A DNA stretch of 64,000 nt from Erigeron canadensis (taxonomy: Eukaryota > Streptophyta > Magnoliopsida > Asterales > Asteraceae), in NCBI RefSeq assembly GCF_010389155.1, contig NC_057765.1, positions 186,001 through 250,000 on the forward strand, written 5' to 3'. Under the pieces are notes generated by a model, which was not told where the DNA came from, did not search any database, and saw only the letters and a program-made list of their open reading frames with translations. Every line of letters begins with the position of its first letter. The first letter of the stretch is position 1. This document shows, piece by piece, positions 36,631-49,206 of this stretch. Both the position numbers and the translations under genes were made by a program.

Positions 36631-37364
36631 TATATGTAACGTACAAGAGATGTTTCCCGAGCAATACGCTTTCTATCCAAAGTATCTTAATTTGTAAATG
36701 CAATACAGTGATTTGAAGATACTTAATTCTCCAAATATTTCCACAAATGTAGCACGTGAGATATGAGTTTGTATGATAAAAAATTGTTTTTTTCCTGAAG
36801 AAGAAAGTGAAAAGGCTTTAATGTCCGTCATCGCTCGAGTGCTTTTTGAAGTTTTAGCATAGAGATTCATCTTTAGAAAATGTTACATTTATTAACAAAT
36901 TAAAGTCGATGAGGTGTGCCAGATACACTAAAGTCTGCATCTCTTCCATGAGTGAATATGAGTATAACGAATAGAGTGAACCTGATATTTCAAACTAGAT
37001 GGTGGTAGATAGACATAATGACCTTAAAAGCTGGCTCATATAAGTTATCAAACTTTACTACTACGTGGTACACAAGTGAAATCTCCTTTAAGAATCAGAT
37101 CTTTAGTTCCGATGCCAAAGAATCACCCATAAAGATTTCCATAGCCATTTTTGAAAATTAGACTCCTCGCCATCTTCATTACTCCTCCGTATAAACTATG
37201 AGTGAAAACTCCGTTTTCCATATGAAAAACCTTGTGTTTTGTATTATTGAATTGTATGAATGATAGAGATTACAAGAGGCCATATATATAAGCTAATCTG
37301 AAGTTGATCATCAAGCATTACAAATGATATTAGAAAACTATATATCTAAGATATAGAAAGTATA

Positions 37365-37400
37365 CTAGATTTTAGACCCGTGTCCAACACTGGACACGGG
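37365..37400 (-). mobile_element. Helitron 3' terminus with strong hairpin
   Basis: On the minus strand a perfect 9-bp stem, CCCGTGTCC/GGACACGGG (37377-37400), precedes CTAG (37365-37368) and T. The 5' end was not located. Confidence 0.7.
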
Positions 37401-37795
37401 ATTACGATATTATCAATATTAGATCTTCATACGTTTAATTAATAAAAGCTTATAATTTTGAAGATATACGGTTCTAGGTGTGTTATACTTTGAAAATTGT
37501 AATACAATAATCACAACTTCATCACTGGTCGGAGATTTACCGAGTTTAATATAGTTTAGCCCCCAATGATTCAATAAAATGGTAAATATTAGAGCTGTTA
37601 AAAAAAATTGATTCAAATCAAAAGAAACGTCGGAAGATGAACGGGTGAAGAGTTGAAGGCGATGACTTGTGAATATGGTGGGATCATTTTATGTTTTACA
37701 TAGATATTTATTTTGATTTTCTATTTACAGCCTTATAGTTTTCAAAAACTTTGATACAAGCCTTTTACTTTTTAAGTTTATTTATATATTGAACA

Positions 37796-38316
37796 TAAGG
37801 CTGGCATAACAGGTCACATGAAACATGTTAAGACACGAACCTGTTAAGGTCGAACACGAACACGACCTGTTAACTAATCATGTCATTTTTTTCAAACACG
37901 AACACGACACGAAAATTAACAGGTGCACCTGTTAAGACCTGTTAAAGAACCTGTTAACATGTATATTATAGAATTTTTGACTAATATTGGAAAAAAAAAC
38001 CTTAAGGACACAAAAATTCTTACAAATTCCAATTATTATATAGCGACAATAATCCTTACATTACAAAAGTTCATAAACATCTTACCTTATAAAAATCATA
38101 TATCAAATCATAATATCAATTCTTGGTATTTTATATATATGTATAATCTTAACATGTCTTAACAGGTCCGGATCTGTTAAGACACGAATCTTAACAGGTC
38201 TTATCAGGTCCGGACCTGTTAAGACACGAAACCTGTTAAGGTCAAACACGAAACCTGTTAAGAACAAGTCGTGTCGTGTCGTGTTAACAGGTTCCGTGTC
38301 AAAATTGTCAGCCTTA
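37796..38316. mobile_element. hAT-type MITE, 521 bp, with exact 8-bp target duplication
   Basis: Ends are TAAGGCTGGCA and TGTCAGCCTTA. ATTGAACA flanks both sides (37788-37795, 38317-38324). The arms are packed with AACAGGT and GACACGA words in both orientations. Non-coding. Confidence 0.9.
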
Positions 38317-38329
38317 ATTGAACATAAGT

Positions 38330-39340
38330 TTTAATATATAGTTAAGATTATATATTATAAGTTGTAGTTATGATATTTAGACTTGTTGAAAATATTTTTC
38401 AATCCGGTCCTCATCAATAGGAAAACTGGCCCCGCCTCTAAATACACCAATGCATTTAAAGTGAATGCATTCAAAGTTTTAACTCTCGAGCAACATGCAC
38501 AATTGTCATTCTTCTTAGGCCGATACATAAATTTAGCTTTACTTTTGGGCAAATGAAACCCCACTTGTGTATTAGCAATCATGTTTTTTTTGTTAATTAA
38601 GTAAATAACAAACAACAAAAGGATATAATGAAATCTCAGAAGGTACATGAATGCTTTTAAATTTAATCAATTCGATGGTTTACCCCAAATTATTCAGTCG
38701 GATAAACGGATACAATAAGAGATAAGAGAACGTTTTGTATGTGTGTATTTGAGAGTGTGTATGAACCAGAGAGTTATTGAGTATTCGTAAAGAACAGAAT
38801 CAAGGGTTCCAAACCCGTAAATATCTTTTAAGGAGTTAAATTCGTAAATTTGTAAGGTTGGTAAAGATAGTACTTCAAGTTCTGAGAATTAATATTTGAG
38901 ACATTCTTGCCATAATATTTTTACCATAGCTTGACCCTAGCTAGGGGCTATGCCTCTTGGACCCCGCTCTCATGGGCGATGTTGTCCGATCCGCACCACC
39001 AAGTTTATATGATGTATTATTATGACTTTATTTCTTCACTTTTAGTAACCAATTACACTCAAATATCCAACATGTTTCATTTCTTCGCTTTCCGTAACCA
39101 AATCTTTCATCACCTTTTGTTTCTTACAAAACCCCTTAACATCTTTAAACATCTTTAGGAATTACGACATTGTGCAGTTGCATCTCCACGGGTCGCATAT
39201 TGAAGATTTCCATTAATAGTTTAATACTCAACCTGAGTTGACACTCTACACGCTCAGATTTGAAACATCGTCAAAATCGATTGGTCGTAAATTTGTATTA
39301 TCTAGGTGGTTAAATTCCTATGACCTGAATTGATTGTTGT
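38330..39340. other. Intergenic, no gene seen
   Basis: AT-rich sequence; none of the short ORFs shows a family signature. Confidence 0.5.
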
Positions 39341-39354
39341 TAAGCTATTTTTAG

Positions 39355-39505
39355 ATTGGTAAATTTCTACTAAAAATGTTAAGTTACTAGTGGGTGGGTA
39401 AATTTCTGCTAATAATTGTTTGAATTATCAATATGTGGGTAAAGTCCTACTAATAATTGGTGAGCTACTAGTAGGGGTAAATTTTTACTAGCAATTGTTA
39501 AGTTA
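39355..39505. repeat. Imperfect ~45-bp tandem repeat
   Basis: Three to four units built on GGGTAAATTTCTGCTAATAA and a following GTTAAGTTACTAGT-like spacer. Confidence 0.65.
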
Positions 39506-40256
39506 TATAGATCCCTATATGAATATTTAAAACTAGTATAAAAGAAATAGCATGAGAAATTATGTTATAGGTTATATACTAATTTATGTTAATGAGAAAA
39601 CTAGATTATGAGTTATATGATTAATGCTTAATGTTTAGTTGTCTATCTTTAGTTTTATAGGCGAATAGAGTAATTATGGAAAACAGTGTACAAATTTAGA
39701 GTTGTTGACATCGGAAAGTTTTTACGGAAAGAATATATTCTACACTAGTAAATTTGAAAGGTTAGACAGTCCAATAATTATGTGCTCCTAAGGGACAAAA
39801 GTGAGGAGCCAAAGTATGGCTCTTTGGCTAGTTTTTGCTCTTTTTCGACCAATGAAATGTCGCCACATTTTTTATAAAATATAATATTTGGGCACTGAAT
39901 TTGGGGATTGGGAATTCGGAAGTCGAAGACATCATGGCTGCCAACCCGAAGGTTTACCCCGCCAAGATACGCCGCGGACCACCCAAGTTCCATTTTTACA
40001 AACATTTTGTATCATCATCGCCCATGAAAACGTAATACCGACAACCTAATTGTTCAATGATATCATCTGCGGCATAATACTACTTTTCCGGCTACCTATT
40101 GCTTTATTGGAACAAAAGACGGCAACATTACCAAGAAAAAAATCCAGCAACGCTACCGCGAAGTTAACACTACCAAGCTAATCACAAACATGCAATTGAC
40201 GACATTGTAATAAAGATAAATATACATAAAATTAATCATAAGCATAAGCAGCACCA

Positions 40257-40528
40257 GAAAACCCAAAAAGGACTCGTTGGGAAACCGAAGCAACACCACC
40301 GGAAACCCCAAAAAGGGGTAGCCGAAACATATGCAACAATTAAAACAAGAAACCCCAAAAAAGGAGTTCACCGGAAGAGCATGTACCAACCAGAAACCCT
40401 ACAAAGGGGGTCACCTGAAAAGTAGCCATACAAAGAGCCAATGAAAAGTGCCAACTGCACCCTTGCCAAACAACTATTTGGCCGTAAAAGTGAACGTTTT
40501 GGCCGACGACCACCGAAAACCCAAAAAG
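40257..40528. repeat. Dispersed array of GAAACCCCAAAAAGGGGT motifs
   Basis: Five copies or variants start near 40257, 40302, 40349, 40392 and 40507, the first four spaced 43-47 bp. Each is a short C4-A5-G4 near-palindrome. The surrounding sequence reads on the minus strand as loose open frames with no recognisable protein. Confidence 0.7.
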
Positions 40529-41092
40529 GGGTTTCATATCTCAAAATAGAAGTCAAGAAAACCATATTCAATGCCTCAAAATAAAAAACCCCCAAATAAA
40601 AAAATTAGGTTTCCGGTAGGATTCTTTTTGGCACAAAAACAAGAAAAAAACGGTCACATACTACGCTCCCAACGTTCACAAGGATTGGCCAAATATGGCA
40701 GATATATATAGCTGATGGAATGTGTCGATGTTTGCCGATACAAAGGGTATAATGAAGCCAAAGAGCCGATGCAAGACAAAAAAAAAATCTGATGCTTTTT
40801 ACCGATTGCACCCTTGCCCTTAAGTTTCGTCCATTTTATCTTCAAATGAGTCCATTGGTAATTTATTAAAATGGTGTCTTTTGTAGTCAAATGAGTATAT
40901 TATTGGTGAAAGTAATATACCAACTCCAATAAGAATAAATATGTATATTTTATAAATGATCGAATTGTAAATATAATATTATTATATGTTAATTTCAAAG
41001 ATTTTAAAATTTAGTTTTGTTTTTTTTAGTTCCATGTAAGAAAGTCTAATGTAGAAGTGAAAGTGGAGTACCAGGTCAATAAACTAAGATTA

Positions 41093-41271
41093 GGAAGGAT
41101 ATTTCCTGAGTTATTTCTCTAACTTGAGTTAAGTTGGTGAAATCTAGATTCTTGAATGAAAATCAAGGGCTAAGATTAAAAAATCATCTCTGAATCTTGG
41201 CCCTTGATTTTCATCTAAAGGTCAAAATTACCCTAGTCATGTTAGGAGTAACTTGAGAGAATCCCCTTCCC
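41093..41271. mobile_element. MITE, about 180 bp
   Basis: The left arm runs from GGAAGGATATTTCCTGAG and the right arm mirrors it to GAATCCCCTTCC. The arms meet at an almost perfect inverted pair of ATGAAAATCAAGGGC. It lies about 120 bp left of the large Tat insertion. Confidence 0.8.
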
Positions 41272-41396
41272 TAAGAAAAAGACTGCCCGTCTTGTTAGAT
41301 ATACGTGTAATATGAAACCTTAATTTGGTAAAGTAGGTACAAAGATAGTCTCTACTTTGGTAAATGAAAATAAAAAACTAGTATGTATTGGAACAA

Positions 41397-41911
41397 TGAT
41401 TGTGCACCAAACTGCGTCGATAGGCTTTATGATTCGAATGTAAGACCCTAAAGGGTTTTTAGGCTTTGTTGGTGATTCCCTGAAGGTATGATCGGTGTTC
41501 CTTTACACCAACGAAGGTGTATGAAGCTGATGGCCGGATGATATTCGACTTTAGGGATTTGATTCGATCGTTGATCGTATGTGTGTAGGGTTTATTCGGT
41601 GTTATTCCGAATATGTGATGATGTCGAATGTGAAGGAATCTCCTCCTTTTATAGGAGGAGATTCTTTGGAGGAGAAGGTTAGGGTTTTCCTAGTCCTTCT
41701 TCGTTACAAACTCTTGTTGCCATGTTTATCCGATCTAGTTTCCTTAGGAGGATATCCTAAAATATTTCAGACTAGGCAAGAGTATTTATCTCTGGAAAGG
41801 ATTTATATTAATCGTCTTTTGCTAATTTAAGCATCTTCGTGCTTATACCCTTTGTAAGGATGCTTCATATTGATGCCCTTTGTATAGTGATCTCAAAAGG
41901 GTACATCGTCA
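41397..41911 (-). repeat. 3' LTR of Tat element B (515 bp)
   Basis: It retains a TATA-like CCTTTTATAGG inside a hairpin (41636-41664) that the other LTR has lost through a 42-bp deletion between GAAG repeats. Confidence 0.92.
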
Positions 41912-42305
41912 AGCCCCCTAGTCTAATATTATAGATCACAAGGGGTATGATTTTAGACTGTGTTCTTCGTTGTTACTCTAACCATCATCGTATCAAATAA
42001 TTTTTTATTATTGTTGTGCCTTTATTTGCTTCGGATGAGGTATCTTTAGAATATTTCTAATTTGATCTTCCTCGAAGGGCCATTTGTGCAATTTTCTTCG
42101 GTTAAGAGGGGGCGTAGACCGGTGACTCTTTCTGTAGGGGGTGGAAGTGAAAATTTAGCCATAAAGAGGTAGTTGCATGTGTTTTTATGGTAACAAGTAG
42201 GCGGTGCATAGCCATCTTTGGAAGTCGTGTCCAACATATCCCATAAATACCATTCTCTAACCCTTTCTTCCTAAGTGTTCACAGTCACTATGGGAACCAC
42301 CTATC

Positions 42306-44091
42306 ATGATGGCATCCTCAGGGTCATGCAAAGGTCATGGCTTTTGAGGTGATGTGTCGTGCCTATGGTGGTGAACCCACTGTTGATCTTTTTAGGAAAT
42401 TTGCCAGTATTTGCAATACAGGTGATTGGGTTACCATTCAGAATAGGCCAAACAATGTTGGATGTTTTGAGAAGGGTGAGGTGACTATCAGAGATTGGAA
42501 GGATTGTTTTGTATTTATGAGCGAGATGTTAATTCCCAATGTCTTTAGTGTCTTGGTGGATGGGGTGGGTTTGGAGAATGTGAAAAAATGTGTTGATCCC
42601 ATTCCTATTGGTGAAGAATCGAGTATTTTGTTTAGGAAGGTCAGTGAAAATCATATAATTGCGGTGTCATACCCTGAGAGTGTCTTATTCAAAGCTGGGT
42701 TGTAGATGTTTCGCCCGTTGAGGAAGAAGAGATGGATGGTAAGCATGTGTTTTGCTTTATTACATTTGTCTCTTTCATCTTTGTTCTGCCTTGTCTGAAT
42801 GCATTTTTCCTTTTCCATTTGCAGATATGAGTTTTATGGATTTTGTGAAGAAAGGAGGTCAAGATGTTGTGCAATCCCCTGGTAAAGCTGCTGCTATATC
42901 CCCACCCATGCCCTTTGTTGTGCCAAGTGTGAGCCATACTAAAGGGCTTGGATCTTCTCCTCCCAAAGGGTTTGATCTTCCTAGGGAAGGATCCCCTTCT
43001 GTTGTTGTTGAAGAAGATGATGATGTAGAGATTACCGGTGTGAAGGCTAGTGACTGGAAGATTCCTGAGGTTGGTATTGCTTTGCGTCTTCCGAAGAGGA
43101 AGGATACTGCTTCACCTTCGAGTCCTCCATTGAAGAAAAAGAAGACTAAGCTGAGAGGTTTTTATCCTTTGATCTCTTTATTGCTTTTTGTCAAAATTTT
43201 TTGTTTGATTATTCTATTCCTTTGTTTCCTCCTTGACTATTGATTGCTGATGTGCAGCGTGTGCAATTTTTGACCATGCAGATGATGCTCCCCCCAAGTC
43301 TTATGATGACGAGGATGATGTCTCATTAGACTCTCTTCGTGGCATAAGCGATTTAGGATTTATCAAATCGTATCACAAGCATGCCCAATGTCAGAGTAAG
43401 ATGAACATCGTCATAGAGGAGCGTTTGCAAGCAGTGTGTTCTCTCACTGAGAAACTGCTGGAACAGCTAGAAGAGAAGAATCAAGAATGTGAAAAGCTAA
43501 ACTAGTCCAGTGAGGATGTTAGGAGCCAGTCGAATGAAGGTGCAACATTGGAAAGGAAGCTTAGGGAGGCTGAGGTTGGTTGCAAGATCATGGAGGATGA
43601 GATTGCTGAGTTGAAGCAGAAACTGACCAACTCTGTTTGCAGTTTTAATTTGGAAAAGGAGGTTTCTGCTGGGCTTTCTAAGCAGGTGCAAGAACATATT
43701 TTGGAGCATGCTAGCCTTGTAACCGATGTTATTCCTTATGCATGCAGGGCTTTGATAGACATTGATGAATTTGGGAAGCTTGTGGCGACGGTGATCACAG
43801 CTAACAGGGATGATGAGAGGTCTCTTGTCTTGAAGAGATTGAGCGATGATGGGAAGGTGGATTTGGCTTCTTGTTCTGGCTTTGTTGATAACTCATCCAA
43901 AGCTATTGCCCAAGCTGTGGCTGATTACAAGAATGCTGATTTCCCATTATTGACAAATTGACCTTTGATCCTGCTGCTTTGTATAGATCTTTGATGCATA
44001 TTGTTCCTGAAAAGATTGATCTCGTCTCATCTTCTGCTCCTACAAATATGGATTCTTGTGTTCCTTGTGACATCCGTCACCAAAACTGGTA
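42306..44091 (+). pseudogene. Antisense ORF of Tat element B: gypsy-type 'transposase' domain plus coiled coil
   Basis: The first exon reads PQGHAKVMAFEVMCRAYGGE, PTVDLFRKF and WVTIQNRP, typical of the plant 'putative gypsy-type transposon' domain (PF04195). Introns appear at 42739-42824 and 43158-43257, with phases that fit. The next exons read SFMDFVKKGGQDVVQS, an acidic/basic linker (EEDDDVEITG, PLKKKKTKLR), then a long coiled coil (LTEKLLEQLEEKNQECEKL, LERKLREAEVG). Breaks: a frameshift near 42703, a TAG after CEKLN (43503), and a frameshift near 43955. The role of this protein is unknown. Its orientation, opposite to gag and next to the 3' LTR, matches antisense ORFs described in Tat elements. 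Confidence 0.75.
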
Positions 44092-44389
44092 ATCTATTAT
44101 AGTCTCTAACTTTAATTTCAATTTTCTTGACCAGTCAATGTGCCTATATAGTATAACAAGCATATAAATGTGGTGATCATTCCAATATGTGGCTTGTATT
44201 ACTTGGATTCCAATAGTTTAAGATTTTGACATTTGATCTTCCTAAACATAGATGCCTATAACTACTCCCGTACGTACTCTTCAAGCGCGTAATTGTTAGT
44301 CATATTCATTTTTAGATATTGCTAAATCATTACAGGTTAGTTATTTGTACACTGAAATTATAAGCTAAAGTTAAGTCGTAATAGGAATA

Positions 44390-45272
44390 ATAAGCTAGAG
44401 AAAAAGTACACCACCCACGACTTAGAGCTTGGTGCAATGGTTTTTGCACTCAAATGTTGGAGGCACTATCTCTATGGAACAAAAAGTGTGATCTACACCG
44501 ACCGCAAGAGTCCCCAACACATTTTCGACCAAAAGGAACTGAACATGCGACAAAGGAGATGGATTGAGTTATTTAGTGACTATGATTGTGAGATTCTCTA
44601 CCATCAGGGTAAAGCGAATGTTCTGGCTGACGCGTTAAGTAGGAAAGAAAGAATTAAGTCAAAACGAGTACGAACAATGATCATGACGATTGACTCGGAT
44701 ATAAAATCAATGATAATTCAGGCTCAAGGTGAAGCATTGCAGGATATCAATGTAGAAAAAGAAGGGTTGCGTGATCTAGACCAGCAGATGGAGCGTAAAG
44801 AGGATGAAGTATTATACTTTGTAGGACAAATATGGATTCCACTTGTAGGTGGATTAAGAACAGTGATCTTGGACAAGGCACATAGTACGAGATACTCCGT
44901 TCATCCGGGAGCTGACAAAATGTATCACGACCTTAAGGATTTGTATTGGTGGCCAGGAATGAAAAGGGATATAGCAGTTATGTCAGTGGATGCTTAACAT
45001 GTTTGAAAGTCAAAGCTGAACATAATAAACCACCGGGTTTATTAGTGCAACCACAACTTCCCGAATGGAAATGGGAAAGAATAACCATGGATTTTATTAC
45101 AAAGTTGCCAAGAACTAGTAGTAGGAATGACATGATTTGGGTGATAGTAGATATATTGACAAAGTCTGCGCATTTTATATCTATCTGTGAGAACTACATA
45201 ATGGAACAGTTGGCAAGAATTTACATAAAGGAGATAGTGGCAAAGCATGGAATTCTGGTAAGATTATTATAA
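44390..45272 (+). pseudogene. Chromovirus-type Gypsy RNase H-integrase fragment
   Basis: RNase H end: [31 protein letters not shown] and [12 protein letters not shown]. Integrase: [20 protein letters not shown], a frameshift near 44990, then [35 protein letters not shown] and LTKSAHF. The frame stops at KEIVAKHG before the second catalytic Asp block. It is plus strand, opposite to the host Tat element, so it arrived separately. Tekay-like is a guess. Confidence 0.9.
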
Positions 45273-45553
45273 ATAATCTAAATTATCAAGAATCTAAAAC
45301 AAAACCTCTGCTTGCTCTTTATCCTACCGTCAAACACAAAAAGAAGACCAAACACCATCACAAAAGCAATATTTTAATCATCATTGTCAAAGCAAATTAT
45401 CGGTAAGATTATTATAATTCTTATGAACTTTTGATTTAAATTACAATTAATGATAAAATCCTTATAGATTATATTTTATTTTGTCAATGTATCTAAGGAG
45501 TGATCATCAATCTTGGGGTAAAATACTTACCTTTTCTTTTCATATATATATAT

Positions 45554-46209
45554 AGAGGAAAGTTGATTTTAGTACAAGGGTTTAAAAAAGTACAAAAAGT
45601 ACAAGGTATTTCCTCCCTTTTCTTCCTTCTTCCTTCCATCTCCGACCACCACCACCACCACCATGATCCTCCGGCGACGGCGACCATCTCCGGCGAGAGT
45701 TACACATGTGTAACTAAGTTACACATGTGTAACTAACTTACACATGTGTAAGTACAACTTTTTTTTAGCATTTTAGGGTCTAAAATTTCTAGGTTTTTTC
45801 CTTCGCGAGACAGTCACCACCAGCCACCATCATCTCCGACCACCCCAACCACGGCGCCGGCGCCGGCATCAAGGGCTTCGCCCGTACCATAGCAAACAGT
45901 CACCATCTCTTGGATCGTCGCCCATCAAATCCATACGATTCCCATATGCGTCCCTTGACGGTCAGCTTAGAACGGATGAGGGCCTCTGGCCCGTACGTAT
46001 CCACCCGAAAACGAACCTGATTCTCGCCGGAAAGTTAACTTACACATGTGTAAGTCTCGCCGGAGATGGTCGCCGTCGCCGGAGAATCATGGTGGTGGTC
46101 GGAGATGATCATGTTGGTGGTGGTGGTCGGAGATGGAAGGAACAAGCATGTGTAAGTTAACTTAGACATGTACTTTTTTAAATGCTTGTACTATAAATAA
46201 CCCACCCCT
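45554..46209. mobile_element. TIR element with GC-rich interior, copy C
   Basis: The ends GAGGAAAGTTGATTTTAGTA and the mirror of GGGGTGGGTTATTTATAG are inverted, with AAAAAAGTAC in each. Inside are CCGGCGACGGCGACCATCTC, repeated TTACACATGTGTAA palindromes, and a block at 45860-46030 shared with copy A. Confidence 0.75.
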
Positions 46210-46230
46210 ATATATATATATATATATATA

Positions 46231-46433
46231 GGGGTTAGTTATTATAAAACAAGTATTAAAGTAAAACAAATAAGACAAGATCTTGACCCTTAGATCATGA
46301 TAAAATTGATGCACGGAGATTCACATATGTATTGATGCACGATGATTTTCATAATGCAATGTGATTTCTAGTGAAGGAAAATTTATTATTTTACCTTTTT
46401 TGCTTTAATACTTGTTTTATTTTACCTAAAACC
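46231..46433. mobile_element. MITE (AAACAAGTATTAAAG family), copy 1
   Basis: The left end TATAAAACAAGTATTAAAGT is mirrored by GCTTTAATACTTGTTTTATT. It contains GATCTTGACCCTTAGATCAT. It is separated from its two neighbouring elements only by TA microsatellites. Confidence 0.82.
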
Positions 46434-46452
46434 TATATATATATATAACTAG

Positions 46453-46741
46453 GGATTAGTTTCCTGGAATGTAACTATCTTTGACCGAATGTCTATAGTA
46501 GGAAAAAACTAAAGTTATGTTTATTGTATGTAAGCAACTTGAAAAAATGTTTATTGTATGTAAGAAAACATACGTGGCAACCATATACAGGTGCCACTTT
46601 TCAGATTTTAATTGGTTGAAACGAAATTATTACATACAATAAACATTATTTCAAAGTTGTTTAAAATACAATACACACAACTTTAGTTATTTCCTACAAT
46701 AGACATTCGTTCAAAGTTTTTTACATTCGAGGAAACTAATC
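46453..46741. mobile_element. MITE (family GGATTAGTTTC), copy 2
   Basis: Nearly the same as 385-672, including CATACGTGGCAACCATATAC. Inverted ends GGATTAGTTTCC / GGAAACTAATC. Confidence 0.88.
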
Positions 46742-46744
46742 ACA

Positions 46745-49206
46745 TTAATCAAAGTTTATAACATGTTCAAAGTTTCTTTATAAGTAGCCTATTTGATGAA
46801 TATATATTATGGCAAAATTTATAATAGCTAATGAATGTCTTTTTATGGTTAAATCAAGAGCTTGAAGTATAAATCACATTAATCTTAAAAGTTTAAGTAT
46901 TAATTTTAGTGTAGTAATTAATATAATTTAGGAAAACTATTATGGAGCCATGGAAATCATAATAACAAATTTATATAGGTCTTGAAAAGATTTGAAAGTT
47001 TATATATAAATATTTAGTTGTAGTAGCCTTTAAATAGTAAGTTGGGATTACTTCGGAATCTGGACAGATTCAGTTTGTTAACTTTGAAAGGTCGTATCTT
47101 GGTCATGGAAGATGGTTAAGTCACATTTTTTGTGTCTAAAATTAAGTTCAGGAAGTGTAGTTTCTGGTGGAATTGGTTTTGTGACAAAATATGATGTTTA
47201 ATTTTATCAAAAGAATTTTATAAGAAAACTACGCAAATCTGAGTTTTCCGAACATATTTGAGTCTACTTCAAATAGTTATAACTTGGTAAATTTAAGATC
47301 TGGAAGTTTTGTTTCTCCTGGAACATGTTATAGGTGTTACAAGTTCATAGAAAAAGGAATGGATTTTTTTGAGGTTTTATAGGTCTTTAACTTTTATAAA
47401 ACTTTTTAGTATGCACACAGTGATTTTTCTTACTAGTCTGTAATTATTGAATTTTTAAAAATAGTTAACGTGCCATAAATTATGTAAAAATTCATATAAG
47501 TATATAACACTCTAAGGTACAGTGGTTAAGATTTGAAAGTTTGAATTGTTCGTTTCATCCTAATTAAAAATAGATAAAGTTATCAAAAATGTCAATGAAT
47601 ATGAACCTGTAGAAACCAATGATACTTCATTAAAACAAATACACTATATTAAGTTATATGACTTGTAACTTAATAAAACATGACAAATCAGGTTGTGAAT
47701 ATTTTGAAAGTAGCCATATGTGTATTTCATCAAATACGGGTTACAATGGACGGTTATTGACCATGTCCATAGATGTAACTTGTTCTTATATATGTTGTGT
47801 AGATTCTAGTGATCATTTTGGACTTTACACAACTACTTTGTTGAGGTGAGTTTCGTGGCCCCCTTTTAATTTATTTCTTTGGGGAAAATGATGCTCAAAA
47901 CACTTTACATTTCTTTACTAGCTGTGCCAAAACTAGTTTGTTTTATTGGATGATGATATACCCCTCCGGAGCTCTATCTCCGGAGGTAATTCTGCTACTT
48001 AAGGATGTTTTCTGCCAGAATTACGGAGCTCACCTCCGTCAGAATGGAGCTCACCTCCGTCAGAACGAAGGTCACCTCAGGAGAACAGAGCTCACCTCCG
48101 TAGGAACGGAGCTCATCCGTCAGAACGGAGCTCCGCCAAATATGGAGGAAATCTCTTATTTCTTCCTCATAAAGAAAAGGTAATTTTCCATATCCTTTAT
48201 TATTATAATATATCTATAATATGGCATGTAAATCCCATAAACATGTCTACGATATCTTGTACCCAAATAACTATGGTATCCCCCTAAAACCCTAACTTAT
48301 CCCCCAAGATAAATTAGTCCTATATAAAGAGGTCATCCCATCACGAATAAAGGCATCAAGTTCTTTCTATGAGATACTAAGCCTCATTCTCCCAATACCT
48401 AAGGTGGCCATCTCCTCTACGGAGTCGTCTCCACCGCCCACACAAACACACCCGATCTTGTGGCGTTAAGCTCCTCGAAGCTTTACACCGATAGGGAATC
48501 GCCAACGAATCGGTCTAAACCCCCTCCTTGTTTCGATCGAAGGTCCATGCGGTTCTTTGATCAAACATTGGACAAATACGTGTAATTATGAAATGTGTAT
48601 GCTAGCTTGCTTGTGTTGATTACAGTGATGCAATAGATGTCCGACGATATCTATTGAAGACAAATTAACGATTACAGTGATAACAATTAACCAACTTTAT
48701 ACTCCAGCTGGTAGTTTGTTGGTATTACAATGTGTGATTGAGTTGTTGGAAAGCAGTTATGAGTTTGTGTTGTTGGAATAATATGATGGCATTGAGTTTT
48801 TGGCATGCATACATGCTACTACATGTTTATATTTACACTATTGTCCAAACTTCTTATATCATGCACAGCAAATTCATTTGTATTACATGAAACCTACGAA
48901 CTCACCAACATTATGTTGACATTTTCGAGCATTCATTTTTAGGTAATAACAATGCGTAAGGAGAGTGAGCATATGGACTTTAGGAAGACTAATAAAGAGA
49001 TCCTTCATGAACTCCTAGTTTGCATTTGAACATTAAAATCTATTTGCTACATTTTTTTGCTATTTGAGGCGTGTTGCCTACACTTATACCGCTTGTGGGA
49101 ATTATATTTATTTGGATTCCATTTAGTATGACTCTATTATAAACTCCATATGCTATGCTATGTCTTTTTGTCATGTCCTACAATTCCGCCTAAGATGGGG
49201 TGTGAC
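46745..49206 (-). repeat. Probable LTR of a chromovirus-type Gypsy element
   Basis: At 49206, reading leftward on the minus strand, the sequence starts TGTCACACCCCATC, a common start of long chromovirus LTRs, directly after a polypurine stretch (CACAGGAGGAA). The minus-strand coding tail GNQVGEATLAVEVSGQGS runs into it. The left limit is not defined. The interior is non-coding, with a 21-bp tandem repeat. Confidence 0.5.
48015..48135. repeat. 21-bp tandem repeat, about five units
   Basis: The unit is CGGAGCTCACCTCCGTCAGAA with variation; each contains GAGCTC and the inverted pair CGGAG/CTCCG. Read as protein it gives GAHLRQN repeats, but the open frame is a by-product. Confidence 0.85.

Noticed and set aside
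40257..40528. CRISPR-like spaced repeats
   Set aside because: Plant nuclear DNA, imperfect short motifs, and no cas genes.
47938..48183. ORF encoding GAHLRQN repeats
   Set aside because: It is produced by the 21-bp DNA tandem repeat; no start context, no conserved domain.
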